DNA from: a bacterium 1XD42-76
GTDB lineage: Bacteria > Bacillota > Clostridia > Lachnospirales > Lachnospiraceae
NCBI GenBank assembly: GCA_009917545.1
Contig: QZDW01000012.1
Span: forward strand, 1-64,000
Direction: 5' to 3'
DNA length: 64,000 bases
Positions 8,364 to 16,175 of this stretch are shown here, piece after piece. Under the pieces are notes generated by a model, which saw only the letters and a program-made list of their open reading frames with translations, had not been told where the DNA came from and ran no database searches. Position 1 is the first letter of the stretch; each line of letters begins with the position of its first letter. The position numbers were made by a program, and so were the translations under genes.

Positions 8364-8662
8364 TATTTTATTTCCGAGTTCATCACAAATTGGAATGCGT
8401 ATGCGCATTGGTATCCCCCCTCCCCCAACATAAAGAAAGGATTATCATACATTTCAAACTGGCATGCGGATAATCCTCTCTTTGATTTTACTTCTGCAAA
8501 TTGCAGGCAATCCTTCACATCCAGGGAATATTTGTTTATGGTTATGTAGTTCTTACCTTTGATGTTTCTTGCCTTCGTAATCATATCGGATGCACGGAGC
8601 GTATCAAGCTGTGCCCACATATGGTTCGACATCACAATTTTATTCTCGTGCGGTACAAACAA
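8354..8662 (-). CDS. Unrecognised 102-aa open reading frame
   Basis: No family recognised. The frame begins only with a TTG at 8662 and stays open upstream to a stop near 8700, without a ribosome site, so it may be the tail of a broken gene. The product contains KARNIKGKNYITINKYSLDV and an aromatic, Gly-rich end (NPFFMLGEGGYQCAYAFQF). A second short frame, 8689-8802 (minus, TTG start, EVLIGKELLTEKEYGEADFG), lies just upstream and could be another piece of the same decayed gene. The promoter of the hsd operon starts inside its 3' end. Confidence 0.35.
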   Translation of the reverse strand: MFVPHENKIVMSNHMWAQLDTLRASDMITKARNIKGKNYITINKYSLDVKDCLQFAEVKSKRGLSACQFEMYDNPFFMLGEGGYQCAYAFQFVMNSEIKYVI

Positions 8663-8912
8663 TATGTAACTTATGTGGAGCCTTTCTTTTATGAGAACTT
8701 AATTGATATAACCAAATCATCTGCATCGCTGCCAAAATCTGCCTCTCCGTATTCTTTTTCTGTAAGCAGCTCTTTCCCGATAAGCACTTCCAGACTAATC
8801 AAATATGAATTCCCCGCTTACGCGGAAAAGGTCTGATAAAGGGAATCTCCATAGCTTGTCGGCTCCAACGGGAGAGTTCAACGCGAGCAGCAGGAGCCGC
8901 CCCATAATTGCA

Positions 8913-9137
8913 TTATGCTGTCAGACTGCAAGCCATTGAATACTGTCCCAGGGGGGGAACTGTTTCGGTATTGGAATATTCAGAAATTTTCTGATTGATT
9001 CGGCGCTTGAGTGTTTCTTTGCCGTCCGTGAGAGTGATTGCTTTTTCCGTCCTTGCGGTAACTGTATAAGCCCAGATACATTCATGATTGCAAATACTTG
9101 TCATGCTGTACTGCTTTCCTGATTCAAATTTTTTCAT
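8913..9137 (-). CDS. Small conserved protein of mobile-element type
   Basis: A 74-residue protein (MKKFESGKQYSMTSICNHEC at the start; LTDGKETLKRRINQKISEY in the middle). Similar short proteins of unknown function are common in Firmicute conjugative elements and their cargo, from memory of the family. It has no signal or membrane segment. Its ATG at 9137 overlaps AT-rich upstream DNA. Together with the neighbouring ribbon-helix-helix remnant it suggests that 8.9-9.6 kb is debris of an integrated element. Function unknown. Confidence 0.55.
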   Translation of the reverse strand: MKKFESGKQYSMTSICNHECIWAYTVTARTEKAITLTDGKETLKRRINQKISEYSNTETVPPLGQYSMACSLTA

Positions 9138-9217
9138 ATTCTATTACTTCTGTTTGCTTCATTTGATGGTATTATCACATGCTTACGGAAGCATAATTCA
9201 ATAGGGCAGTATGCATA

Positions 9218-9280
9218 AAATCACGGAAGTCTATTTGTACATTCTGTATACTTCCGTGATTTAAAAGGATATGGTATAAT
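9218..9280 (+). promoter_or_regulatory. Promoter with 13-bp inverted repeat (probable autoregulatory operator)
   Basis: AAATCACGGAAGT (9218-9230) and ACTTCCGTGATTT (9250-9262) form a perfect 13-bp inverted repeat with a 19-bp centre. The -10 TATAAT is at 9275-9280, and the -35 position (9252-9257, TTCCGT) falls inside the right arm. A protein bound to the repeat would block RNA polymerase. The gene behind it encodes a ribbon-helix-helix protein, a family that often represses its own promoter. No T-run follows the hairpin, so it is not a terminator. Confidence 0.6.
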
Positions 9281-9310
9281 GGTGCCTCCAAAGCACAAGG
9301 AGGAAAACAG

Positions 9311-9555
9311 ATGGCAGAACAACAGACAGAAGGAAAAAAGGGGCAATCCCCAGGGGACCCGCGGCAACAGCGGCAAAAAACAGGCATAGGGATAAAAATT
9401 ATGACAGGGCTGAAATGACGCTTCCTAAAGGAATGAAAGCGCGCCTGGATGAGATTGTGAAAGAACAGGGGTATCCTTCTCGTAATGACTATGTGGTAAC
9501 GGCTATAAGAGAAAAATATAAAAGGGATACAGGGAAAGATTTGATTGTGGAATAA
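9311..9555 (+). pseudogene. Ribbon-helix-helix DNA-binding protein, frameshifted
   Basis: The ATG at 9311 has an ideal AAGGAGG site 7 bases upstream and begins MAEQQTEGKKGQ, but this frame stops at about codon 36. The conserved DNA-binding part lies in another frame: NYDRAEMTLPKGMKARLDEI, then VKEQGYPSRNDYVVTAI and KEKYKR-like helices, ending at 9555. Total length is 245 bp, not a multiple of three, so one base has probably been lost. An internal ATG (near 9413) could still give a 46-residue RHH protein, but it lacks a good ribosome site. Similar RHH proteins accompany mobile elements and toxin-antitoxin loci. The upstream inverted repeat is its likely operator. Confidence 0.72.
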
Positions 9556-9620
9556 TCAGGACGTTTTATTCCGTAAAAAAGCACCTGATCCCGTACCGGG
9601 ACGGCAGGCTGGTAAGATTC

Positions 9621-9670
9621 CTTTCGAAGGCCTGCCACCGACAGGCGGCATACGTTCCGGTATGCCAAAT
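9621..9670 (-). repeat. Dispersed intergenic repeat, copy 1
   Basis: Read on the minus strand this carries GGCATACCGGAACGTATGCC followed by GCCTGTCGGTGGC and CTTTCGAAAG-like bases. It matches two plus-strand copies at 27006-27053 and 56521-56568. The core GCCGCC-TGTC-GGCGGC can form a hairpin. It lies in the gap between the RHH remnant and the 3' end of the glucosidase gene. Confidence 0.6.
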
Positions 9671-9728
9671 ACTAATGGAACGCTTTTATTTATAATGTGC
9701 GCCGCCTGTGGGTGCATGGAGGCCTTTC

Positions 9729-11411
9729 CTACCCCTGCTTTTTATCCTGCATCTTTAAAATCAGATACTGCCAGCCCTTTAGGCAGATCGTCCGGTCATG
9801 TTCGTGGAAACAGTCCATGTTATTAAGGAGCACGGTCTCATACGCCTCCGGAAGCGTTACCTCCTGCGGCTCTTCCTGAAAGTTTCCCACCACAAGTAAG
9901 GTCTGGTATCCGCCCTTGCGCAGATATGCCATCAGGTTTCTCTGTCCGCGAAGGTACGGGATACATGCACCGTAGATCAGGCTGTCCTCATACTGCGGAT
10001 CTTTCCTGAGTTCAATCAGGCGGCGGTAAAACTGGAGGATGGAGTCCCCGCGCCCTGTCTGTTCTTCTACATTGATAGAACGATAATTCTCATTCTCCTT
10101 AAGCCACGGCGTACCATCCGTGAATCCGGCATGTGGGTCCGCGTTCCATTGCATGGGCGTCCTCGCGTTGTCGCGGCTATAGCGGCAGACTGCCTGCATC
10201 GCCTCTTCCTTCGTGCATCCTGCTTCCAAAGCTACCTGGTACTCCATTCTGGACGATATGTCATCCACTTCGTCGATGGAGGAGAATTCTACGTTTTCCA
10301 TCCCGATCTCCTGCCCCTGGTAGATAAAAGGGATCCCGCGGAGCATAAAGTACAGCCCGGCAAGCATTTTTTTCGACGACTCACAGACACATCCCTCGGG
10401 CAGATAGTGACTGACCCCGCGGGGCTCATCGTGATTTTCGATCACATTGGAATAGAATCCCAGTCCCGTGCTCTTTTCCTGTGCCGCAAAGCATGCCTTC
10501 TTATAGTCCTCCGCCGTCACCGGACTGTTGCCATACCAGCCTTTGGGGCTGGCGCCGATTGTGGTTTCGTGAAAATCGAAAATGCTGGAAAAATACCCGT
10601 TCTCCCCGATATAGTCGGCCAGCTCCCCCGGCTTGTCATTGAACACCTCCCCTACGGTAAACGCATGGTATTTTTCAAAGGTCTCCTCCTTCATTTCCCG
10701 TAAAAATTCCCCGATTCCTCTGGCATGCGTCAGCATCATGTCAGGACTCGACAACCCGTCCGGCCGGTCCGCCGGATAATCAACCATCGGCAGAGCCTTT
10801 TTAATATTGATGATCGCGTCCAGGCGGAATCCGGCCAGACCCTTTTCCAGCCACCAGTTTATCATTTGATAAAGTTCTCTGCGCACCCTGGGGTTCTCCC
10901 AGTTGAGATCCGGCTGTTTCTTATGGAACATGTGCAGGTACTGCTTATCCGTCCCCGGTAACGGTTCCCACACGGAACCGCCGAAATAGGAACGCCAGTT
11001 GCATGGGCGCCCTTCTTTTTTATCTGCCAGGTAAAAGAAGTTGCCGTACTCTCCTTCCGGATCAGCCATCGCCTTTTGAAACCATTCATGCTCGTCAGAG
11101 CAGTGATTGATTACCAGATCCATCAATATGTACATCTGACGTTTTTGGGCCTCAGAGATCAGCCGTTCCAGATCCTCCATTGTCCCGAAGCGCGGGTCGA
11201 TCTCATAATAGTCTGATATATCGTACCCTTCGTCCACAAGCGGCGATTGGCAGAACGGAGAGATCCACAGGATATCGACTCCCAGATATTTTAAATAGTC
11301 AAGCTTTTCTATGATACCGGGAAGGTCTCCGATCCCGTCTCCATTGGAATCATAAAAACTTTTGGGATAAATCTGATATGCTATTTTATTGTGCCACCAC
11401 TGTTTTTCCAT
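9729..11411 (-). CDS. GH13 alpha-glucosidase / oligo-1,6-glucosidase type
   Basis: Cytoplasmic glycoside hydrolase releasing glucose from short alpha-glucosides. The 560-residue protein opens WWHNKIAYQIYPKSFYDSNG, a GH13_31-type start, and has the four conserved regions: DLVINH, GFRLDAI with the catalytic Asp, GEVF with the acid/base Glu, and ENHDEPR with the stabilising Asp. The residue after the nucleophile is Ala and not Val, which in this group tends toward alpha-1,4 or broader substrates. AAGGAGA precedes the ATG at 11411. It overlaps the 3' end of a decayed sugar ABC permease gene, which shows it once closed a sugar-uptake operon. No signal peptide. Confidence 0.93.
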   Translation of the reverse strand: MEKQWWHNKIAYQIYPKSFYDSNGDGIGDLPGIIEKLDYLKYLGVDILWISPFCQSPLVDEGYDISDYYEIDPRFGTMEDLERLISEAQKRQMYILMDLVINHCSDEHEWFQKAMADPEGEYGNFFYLADKKEGRPCNWRSYFGGSVWEPLPGTDKQYLHMFHKKQPDLNWENPRVRRELYQMINWWLEKGLAGFRLDAIINIKKALPMVDYPADRPDGLSSPDMMLTHARGIGEFLREMKEETFEKYHAFTVGEVFNDKPGELADYIGENGYFSSIFDFHETTIGASPKGWYGNSPVTAEDYKKACFAAQEKSTGLGFYSNVIENHDEPRGVSHYLPEGCVCESSKKMLAGLYFMLRGIPFIYQGQEIGMENVEFSSIDEVDDISSRMEYQVALEAGCTKEEAMQAVCRYSRDNARTPMQWNADPHAGFTDGTPWLKENENYRSINVEEQTGRGDSILQFYRRLIELRKDPQYEDSLIYGACIPYLRGQRNLMAYLRKGGYQTLLVVGNFQEEPQEVTLPEAYETVLLNNMDCFHEHDRTICLKGWQYLILKMQDKKQG

Positions 11412-11935
11412 CGCTGTGAATCTCCTTCCTTTTCTGGCCTTTTACTGCTCCCGGCACCACACCTTCGATGATGTGTCTCTGGCAGTACAGATAGAATACC
11501 ATCATCGGGATCATGGACAATGCCAAAAGCGCTATCAGGCATCCATAGTCCCTTGCCCTGTAAGATCCCATCGGGTACTGGGCAGCCACCGGGATTGCCT
11601 GATACCATCAATCATAGCCTCCTCCTCGCTCTCCAGCGGAATACCTTTGATGAATCCAGCAAATATGAACATCGAGAGCCCTGCGCCAAAACCCAGCTAT
11701 CATACCATTCCAGACGGATTGTTCAAATGGAGCATATCGGCGAGCTCTGACATGGAAAACATAATCGTCTGGAATGAAATAATCATCAAACGGGCGAACA
11801 CACAGTAGAGCCCGTTCGCAAGTCTGTTATTTCCCCTTACAATATACCACGCTGTCATGGATATGCAAAGCAGAATTACCAAAACCAACGCGACGGGGAC
11901 GAAACAGAACATCCGAAGGTTCCCGGAAAGCCGGT
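11386..11935 (-). pseudogene. Sugar ABC transporter permease (MalG-type), decayed
   Basis: Three pieces of one inner-membrane permease lie in different frames. An N-terminal membrane piece runs from about 11935 to 11700 (FCFVPVALVLVILLCISMTA, ending LNNPSG). A middle piece lies at about 11690-11610 after a stop codon (LGFGAGLSMFIFAGFIKGIP, then EEEAMIDG, the EAA-type loop that contacts the ATPase). The C-terminal piece (AAQYPMGSYRARDYGCLIAL, ending GAVKG) reaches 11386. Stops, frameshifts and deletions make it non-functional. The C-terminal part is duplicated at 22226-22473 with the same lesions, so decay preceded duplication. Confidence 0.85.
11410..11657. repeat. 248-bp duplicated permease fragment, copy A
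   Basis: Aligns without gaps to 22226-22473, with about 17 differences by eye (roughly 93% identical). It includes the glucosidase ribosome site and the C-terminal part of the decayed permease. Same orientation as copy B. Confidence 0.85.
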
Positions 11936-11954
11936 TTTGGCGATTCTTTGCTAT

Positions 11955-12213
11955 GAACCAGTGGAGCCAGATTGGCAATGTATGGTACTACTTTGGCTCC
12001 GACGGCTATATGATGACCGGATGGCGGTATGACGATACCTGGCGCTTCTGGTTCTACCTCGATGCAGACGGTTCCATGTTAAATGGATGGCAACTCATCA
12101 ACGGAATGTGGTACTATCTGAATTCTGCTTCCGAAGGAACGAACGGCGCAATGGCGGCCCATACTTACATTGGAGACCGTTATGCAAATGCAGAGGGCGT
12201 CTGGATCCCATAG
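11955..12213 (+). pseudogene. Cell-wall-binding repeat tail, orphan fragment
   Basis: About 86 in-frame codons ending at a stop at 12213 encode CW_binding_1 (choline-binding-type) repeats: QIGNVWYYFGSDGYMMTGW, FYLDADGSMLNGWQLINGMW and the closing YIGDRYANAEGVWIP. The same repeat grammar and the same kind of ending occur in the intact secreted protein at 39117-42032. No signal peptide or N-terminal domain is attached; upstream is the decayed permease on the other strand. It is the broken-off C-terminus of a secreted wall-binding protein. Confidence 0.82.
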
Positions 12214-12242
12214 TCCTGTCAGTAGCAAACGTTTTACATACG

Positions 12243-12344
12243 ATGGGACTGTCACAACAAGAAAAAGACATACAAGATATAGCGTTTTCATTCTCTCTGA
12301 GAAGCAATATCCTGTATAAAAATTTCTTAATGCGGCAGCCCCAT
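12243..12344 (+). mobile_element. MITE-like element, 102 bp, copy 1
   Basis: Same 102-bp length as copies at 13912-14013 and 21965-22066, which lie in the opposite orientation. Ends are imperfect inverted repeats (ATGGGACTGTCACAA and the complement of TTGCGGCAGCCCCAT-like bases). It contains no gene of its own. This is the most diverged copy at its termini. Confidence 0.8.
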
Positions 12345-12374
12345 CTCCCTCTGTTTTCTGAAGCGGTTTACGTC

Positions 12375-12605
12375 GCCGGAAGAAGGGATTCATGCCTGCC
12401 ATGTCAATTTTAAGATGGTAGCGGCATTGTGCCGGGAATATTTTAGGACGGAAGGTGCGGACTATAAGAAGTTATTAGAGGGAACCGTACGGCATACCGC
12501 GCCAGTCAGGCCGGACAGATCATTATCATACCGACCGGTGTCCCGCATGCAGTCGAGGCGGTTACGCCGTTTAAGATGCTGTTGACTGTCGTGAGGGCGG
12601 GTTAA
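12375..12605 (+). pseudogene. Gene debris including a cupin C-terminus
   Basis: The stretch ending at 12605 encodes AGQIIIIPTGVPHAVEAVTP followed by FKMLLTVVRAG and a stop, which reads as the last beta-strands of a small cupin (the PxGxxHxxE-like pattern is visible). Just upstream, in another frame, about 12375-12505 is open (ACHVNFKMVAALCREYFRTE) and not recognised. No start or ribosome site is seen for either. The remaining 110 bp to the Uma2 gene hold nothing I can identify. Confidence 0.5.
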
Positions 12606-12714
12606 GTGAATTTTTGATTCCGGCAGCGGCTTTTATTCCGCAGGGCGATTTTATGGGACACCACCGGGGGGATGCGCACGATTTATCTTCCCCTTCATTT
12701 TTATATCATCCATT

Positions 12715-13257
12715 TTATAATAAGTCTGCAATATCAATCTTTAAATCCTGGTAGATACATACAGGTATCGTATCATCAAAAGAGTACAGTTTCGTATCGA
12801 GTTCATATTCAAAATCATAAACCATAACAGCTTTTTTTGAAGGATTAATAATCCAGTATTCCCTTACTTTAGCAGAACGATACTTAAAAAGTTTTATCCC
12901 ATAGTCCATTCGCTCCGTACCAGGAGATACAATTTCAATAATCCAGTCTGGCGCTCCAAAACACCCTTGATCATTCAGTTTGTTTTTGTCGCATATCACA
13001 GAAATATCTGGTTCTACATAAGTTTTATCGTCCCCATTCAGAAATACAGCAAATGGGGCAGGATAAATTTCGCATTCTCCTTTTTGAGATTTAATATGAT
13101 TCCCAATAATTTGTGTTAATTCAGAAACCAGTTTTTGATGAATCCTCTTTGGAGGGGCCATGTTATAAATCTGTCCATCTATTAACTCTGCTCTCTCTCC
13201 ATCTGGCAAAGCGTAAATATCATCTATTGTATACACTTTTTCTTGTGCTAACGCCAT
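12715..13257 (-). CDS. Uma2-family (DUF820) PD-(D/E)XK nuclease-fold protein
   Basis: The product (180 aa from the chosen ATG at 13257, preceded by AAGGGG) shows the Uma2 pattern: YTIDDIYALPDGERAELIDG, HQKLVSELTQIIGNHI, VEPDISVICDK, then APDWIIEIVSPGTERMDYGI and YRSAKVREYWIINPSKK. The Asp-Glu-x-x positions fit a restriction-endonuclease fold. The family is abundant in bacteria and poorly understood. A longer in-frame ATG at 13302 has no ribosome site and would overlap the neighbouring ABC fragment. It is one of few intact genes in this scrambled region; base composition is AT-rich. Confidence 0.85.
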   Translation of the reverse strand: MALAQEKVYTIDDIYALPDGERAELIDGQIYNMAPPKRIHQKLVSELTQIIGNHIKSQKGECEIYPAPFAVFLNGDDKTYVEPDISVICDKNKLNDQGCFGAPDWIIEIVSPGTERMDYGIKLFKYRSAKVREYWIINPSKKAVMVYDFEYELDTKLYSFDDTIPVCIYQDLKIDIADLL

Positions 13258-13306
13258 CCTGTATCCCCTTCTCCTTTCTTTCGCCGCCTCAATATTATTC
13301 ATATTT

Positions 13307-13388
13307 CTATCTTACCCAGGCTGTCCACCCATCGCAAACAGGCGTCCATCTGGATCACCTCGGAATATCCCCCGCATTCCACGACTCT
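13307..13388 (-). pseudogene. C-terminal scrap of an ABC exporter
   Basis: Encodes VVECGGYSEVIQMDACLRWV and ends in SLGK, closely matching the last residues of the 557-aa exporter at 22500-24173 (AECGEYSEVIRTDAYLRWVG). It is joined in frame to the AAA-ATPase remnant on its upstream side, so it is a recombination junction and not a gene. It implies a further, now lost, exporter paralogue. Confidence 0.75.
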
Positions 13389-13911
13389 CCTCTGATCCAT
13401 ATTATTCAAATCCGAAAAGATCGATTCCTTACTCACCCTTGTGATACCAGTCATCAAGGCCCGTTCCAGACAGGGATTCGTTTTAAACGCAGCGTTAAAC
13501 ATACTCCTCATAAAGGGCACCAGGCGATCCCAAAACCCGCTTACATGAGCCTTCTGTATCGCGTGTCGTATTCATCCAGTAAAACGATCACTCATAATAT
13601 CGGCTCAGATAGAAACAAAGCTCATGAATTGCCATCGTTGCGGCCACGTCATCCATATCCACAGACACAGACCGGAAGAAGTCCTCTTCCCTTTCATCCA
13701 GGCATCCCTCATCCAGCAAAAACTGATACCTCGAATACAGGCTCGAAAGTGTCTGGCAACTCTTCCTCCGTGCCGTCTGATAATCGATTTCCTTTATATT
13801 GGCAAATCTAAGAAACAGCACAGGATATGTCCCCTGCAGCTTCCTGAATTCCTCATTTTCCCATATTTTGAGCCCCTGAAACAACTCTTCCCTGTTCGCA
13901 CAAAACTTTCT
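13389..13911 (-). pseudogene. AAA-ATPase-like/DUF1703 family gene, middle fragment
   Basis: Pieces in several frames encode the middle of an AAA-ATPase-like protein (family of the intact gene at 35743-37329): REELFQGLKIWENEEF, GTYPVLFLRFANIKE, the Walker B stretch IVLLDEYDTRY, and FKTNPCLERALMTGITRVSK through SIFSDLNN. A stop and frameshift separate the Walker B part from the rest. The N-terminus with Walker A is missing; the sequence is cut by a MITE at 13912. The other side runs into an ABC exporter scrap at 13388. Confidence 0.8.
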
Positions 13912-14013
13912 ATGGGGCTGTCGCATTAAGAAATTTTCATACAGGACATTGCTTTTCGCAGAGAATGAAAACGCTATATCTTGTATGCTCTTTTCTTGTT
14001 GCGACAGCCCCAT
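13912..14013 (-). mobile_element. MITE-like element, 102 bp, copy 2
   Basis: The best-preserved copy. Its two ends are inverted repeats matching at 20 of 22 positions (ATGGGGCTGTCGCA is perfect at both ends, then two mismatches, then AAGAAA). It interrupts the AAA-ATPase remnant. Non-coding; it resembles a non-autonomous element mobilised by a transposase elsewhere in the genome. Confidence 0.85.
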
Positions 14014-14074
14014 ATATTCATAGTATATCCGATTTCACACCGGTAAACAATCGTTTTTTCTATATTCAGAGCGG

Positions 14075-14466
14075 TTACTCCTCTGCCTCTGCCAGATAGT
14101 CCGCCAGGCCGTCGATGAATTGCACATTCCCAGGCTTTATGTCGGCGGGGAAAGGGATGATTTCTCTTAGAAGCGCCTTTTTTGTGGGTTCTGCCCACAC
14201 CCGGCCTCTGGAATAAGGCGGGAGCAGCCGGAATGATGCAAAGGCTGCTCCTGCCTGTTCTTTTTCTATAAATCCCAGTTCTTCTTTCCGATACAGAATC
14301 CCCAAATTGGCTGTTCCGTGGCATTGTTTATCCATCAGGACTTCACTGTCATCCAAAAATACTTACAGGTATTTCTCTTGGCCCAGAGAATAGTTGATCA
14401 TATTTTCGGCGAAGGATGGATGGTATTGTTTCCAACCCGTTCCGAAAACGGCTTTGCTGTTTAAAA
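14075..14466 (-). pseudogene. Unrecognised gene remnant with an internal stop
   Basis: A frame from about 14466 reads GTGWKQYHPSFAENMINYSL, then meets a stop (TAA near 14370), then continues in the same frame as FLDDSEVLMDKQCHGTANLG through ALLREIIPFPADIKPGNVQF to a normal stop at 14075. The continuous sense on both sides of a single stop suggests a recently inactivated gene. I do not recognise the family. The 14467-14642 gap before the ABC genes holds no feature I can name. Confidence 0.5.
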
Positions 14467-14642
14467 TTTTCGGTGCTGCATTCTCTTTACTTTTTCGCCC
14501 TCTGGTTCGATTTGGATAATACCATTTTCCCACTTACACGTTTGAGGCATTGAAAATAGATAGGCCTACTTACAGGGCCATACAAATCACACCCGCCCCA
14601 AAATAGAGGATTTCGATTTATATAAAATACAATGCGTTTGTA

Positions 14643-16175
14643 TCAAAGAGTTATAATTTTTTTATTTTCTATAAAACCATATTGAACATCCTGAGTTGTC
14701 GTATATAGTATCCGTCCCCGATATCTATTATAAAGATTATGTAAAATTGTTTCACGCTTATCTTCTTCTACCGCGTTCAATCCTCCATCAATAATGATAT
14801 AATACGGTTCATTATACAGCAAACGAGCCAACGCAATCCTAAAAATCTGCCCGCCGGAAAGCATAGCGCCCCTAATTCCTGCAATACTCTCAAACCCTTC
14901 TGAAAATTCATCCTCTTCTAGAGCAGCCAAAGACGTTACACAATTAAATCTGGAAGTATCCAGTGATCTATCGAGAATGATGTTTTTCTTTATGCTTGTA
15001 TTGAAAATGATTGGCGTCTGGCTCAATACAGCTATTCTATGATTTTTTATCATAAAATTGAAGACGCTCTCTGCTAAATATGTTTTCCCGCTCCCATTTT
15101 GGCCTACCAGTTCTACAAAATCAATTTTTTCATCTTTTAAGTTCCCGACGATGTTTCTTAATACCCTATCTTCAACCCTGTCTTCCTTTTCACAAACGCC
15201 TAAAATTTCATTCAAATTGTTGATCGAAACTTCCGTCTGCCTTTTTTTCATCACATAAGAAGATAAATAAACAGCGGTAAACTCCGTCACGTACCTGCTA
15301 TAAAATATAAATATAGTGAAATCACCTAATGATATGGTGCTTTCTTTTAGTGGTTTTGCCATGAATAGTAATAAAAATGCGATTGTCAAATCCCCTGTTA
15401 TCTGGTTCAGAATTCCTATCATCGATAATAACCGGTTTCTTTTTAAATCTATTTTTTTTTTAATTTCATTTTGGCTCTCGATTTGATCAATCACATATTC
15501 TTCCATTCCTGACATTTTAATCATCTCGAATGACTGAACAAATGCATATGCATCCGATGAGATTTTTTGTGCAATATTCCTATTCATTTTTGACAGCACA
15601 CTTAAGCGATGTTTGCTTAAAATGCCCAACGATACTGTAGCAAAAATCGGAACGCACATTACAATTGTTAATTTAATATCTATTCTGCTCAATATCCATA
15701 TAGCCAAAATTGATAAACACAAATTTGCAAATGTATCAATGAAGTAGGATATCGTATCCACAATCATTTCCACGTCTGCATTCAAACTGTCAATCACCCT
15801 TCCTTTTGTCTGCCAAAACTCCTTCCAGTGAGATGACGCCTTATCCGTCACTTTAGTATACAACAAATTTTTCAAAGTGATTTTATACCGTATATCTATT
15901 TGTGCGCCAATATAAATAAAACATATATTAATAAATAATATAATCAAACAGAACAGAACCATCTGCATAAAACTGGAAAAATCATTTTTCAGAGTGATAT
16001 TGTCAAATATTTTCTTTGATAAAATGCCAATACTCAAGGGTAATGTATGTACGAACAGCCATATTGCTATATCCGCCAGCAAAAAACGGTTTAATGTATT
16101 GGCAATTCCCCAAAAGGTCAAATATTCCGGAAGTTTTGCCTTCACATCGGAGAAATCAAATCGTTGTTCCTTCAC
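14643..16175 (-). CDS. ABC exporter half-transporter with degenerate ATP site
   Basis: A fused membrane-ATPase exporter subunit (about 510 aa). The N-terminal half is hydrophobic with about six membrane helices; the ATPase domain has Walker A GQNGSGKTY and signature LSGGQ. The Walker B end is YYIIIDGGLNAVEE, where the usual catalytic Glu is Gly, and the H-loop position reads TTTQD without His. One of the two ATP sites in the pair should therefore be inactive, as in asymmetric heterodimeric exporters. I favour the GTG start at 16175, with AAGGA just upstream; a TTG at 16196 is possible. It overlaps the preceding exporter gene by about 20 bp. Substrate unknown; proximity to agr suggests a peptide. 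Confidence 0.88.
   Translation of the reverse strand: MKEQRFDFSDVKAKLPEYLTFWGIANTLNRFLLADIAIWLFVHTLPLSIGILSKKIFDNITLKNDFSSFMQMVLFCLIILFINICFIYIGAQIDIRYKITLKNLLYTKVTDKASSHWKEFWQTKGRVIDSLNADVEMIVDTISYFIDTFANLCLSILAIWILSRIDIKLTIVMCVPIFATVSLGILSKHRLSVLSKMNRNIAQKISSDAYAFVQSFEMIKMSGMEEYVIDQIESQNEIKKKIDLKRNRLLSMIGILNQITGDLTIAFLLLFMAKPLKESTISLGDFTIFIFYSRYVTEFTAVYLSSYVMKKRQTEVSINNLNEILGVCEKEDRVEDRVLRNIVGNLKDEKIDFVELVGQNGSGKTYLAESVFNFMIKNHRIAVLSQTPIIFNTSIKKNIILDRSLDTSRFNCVTSLAALEEDEFSEGFESIAGIRGAMLSGGQIFRIALARLLYNEPYYIIIDGGLNAVEEDKRETILHNLYNRYRGRILYTTTQDVQYGFIENKKIITL

Noticed and set aside
10131-10703. Long rightward frame (190 codons) opposite the glucosidase
   Set aside because: It is antisense to a clear GH13 gene with all catalytic motifs, has no ribosome site and no family resemblance.
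13113-13811. Rightward 232-codon frame
   Set aside because: Runs across Uma2, exporter scrap and AAA-ATPase remnants on the opposite strand; low-complexity Ser/His/Pro composition typical of an antisense shadow.
13588-14013. A 141-aa protein starting inside the MITE
   Set aside because: Its first 35 residues are MITE sequence, seen again at the other copies; the rest is the AAA-ATPase remnant. The start is accidental.
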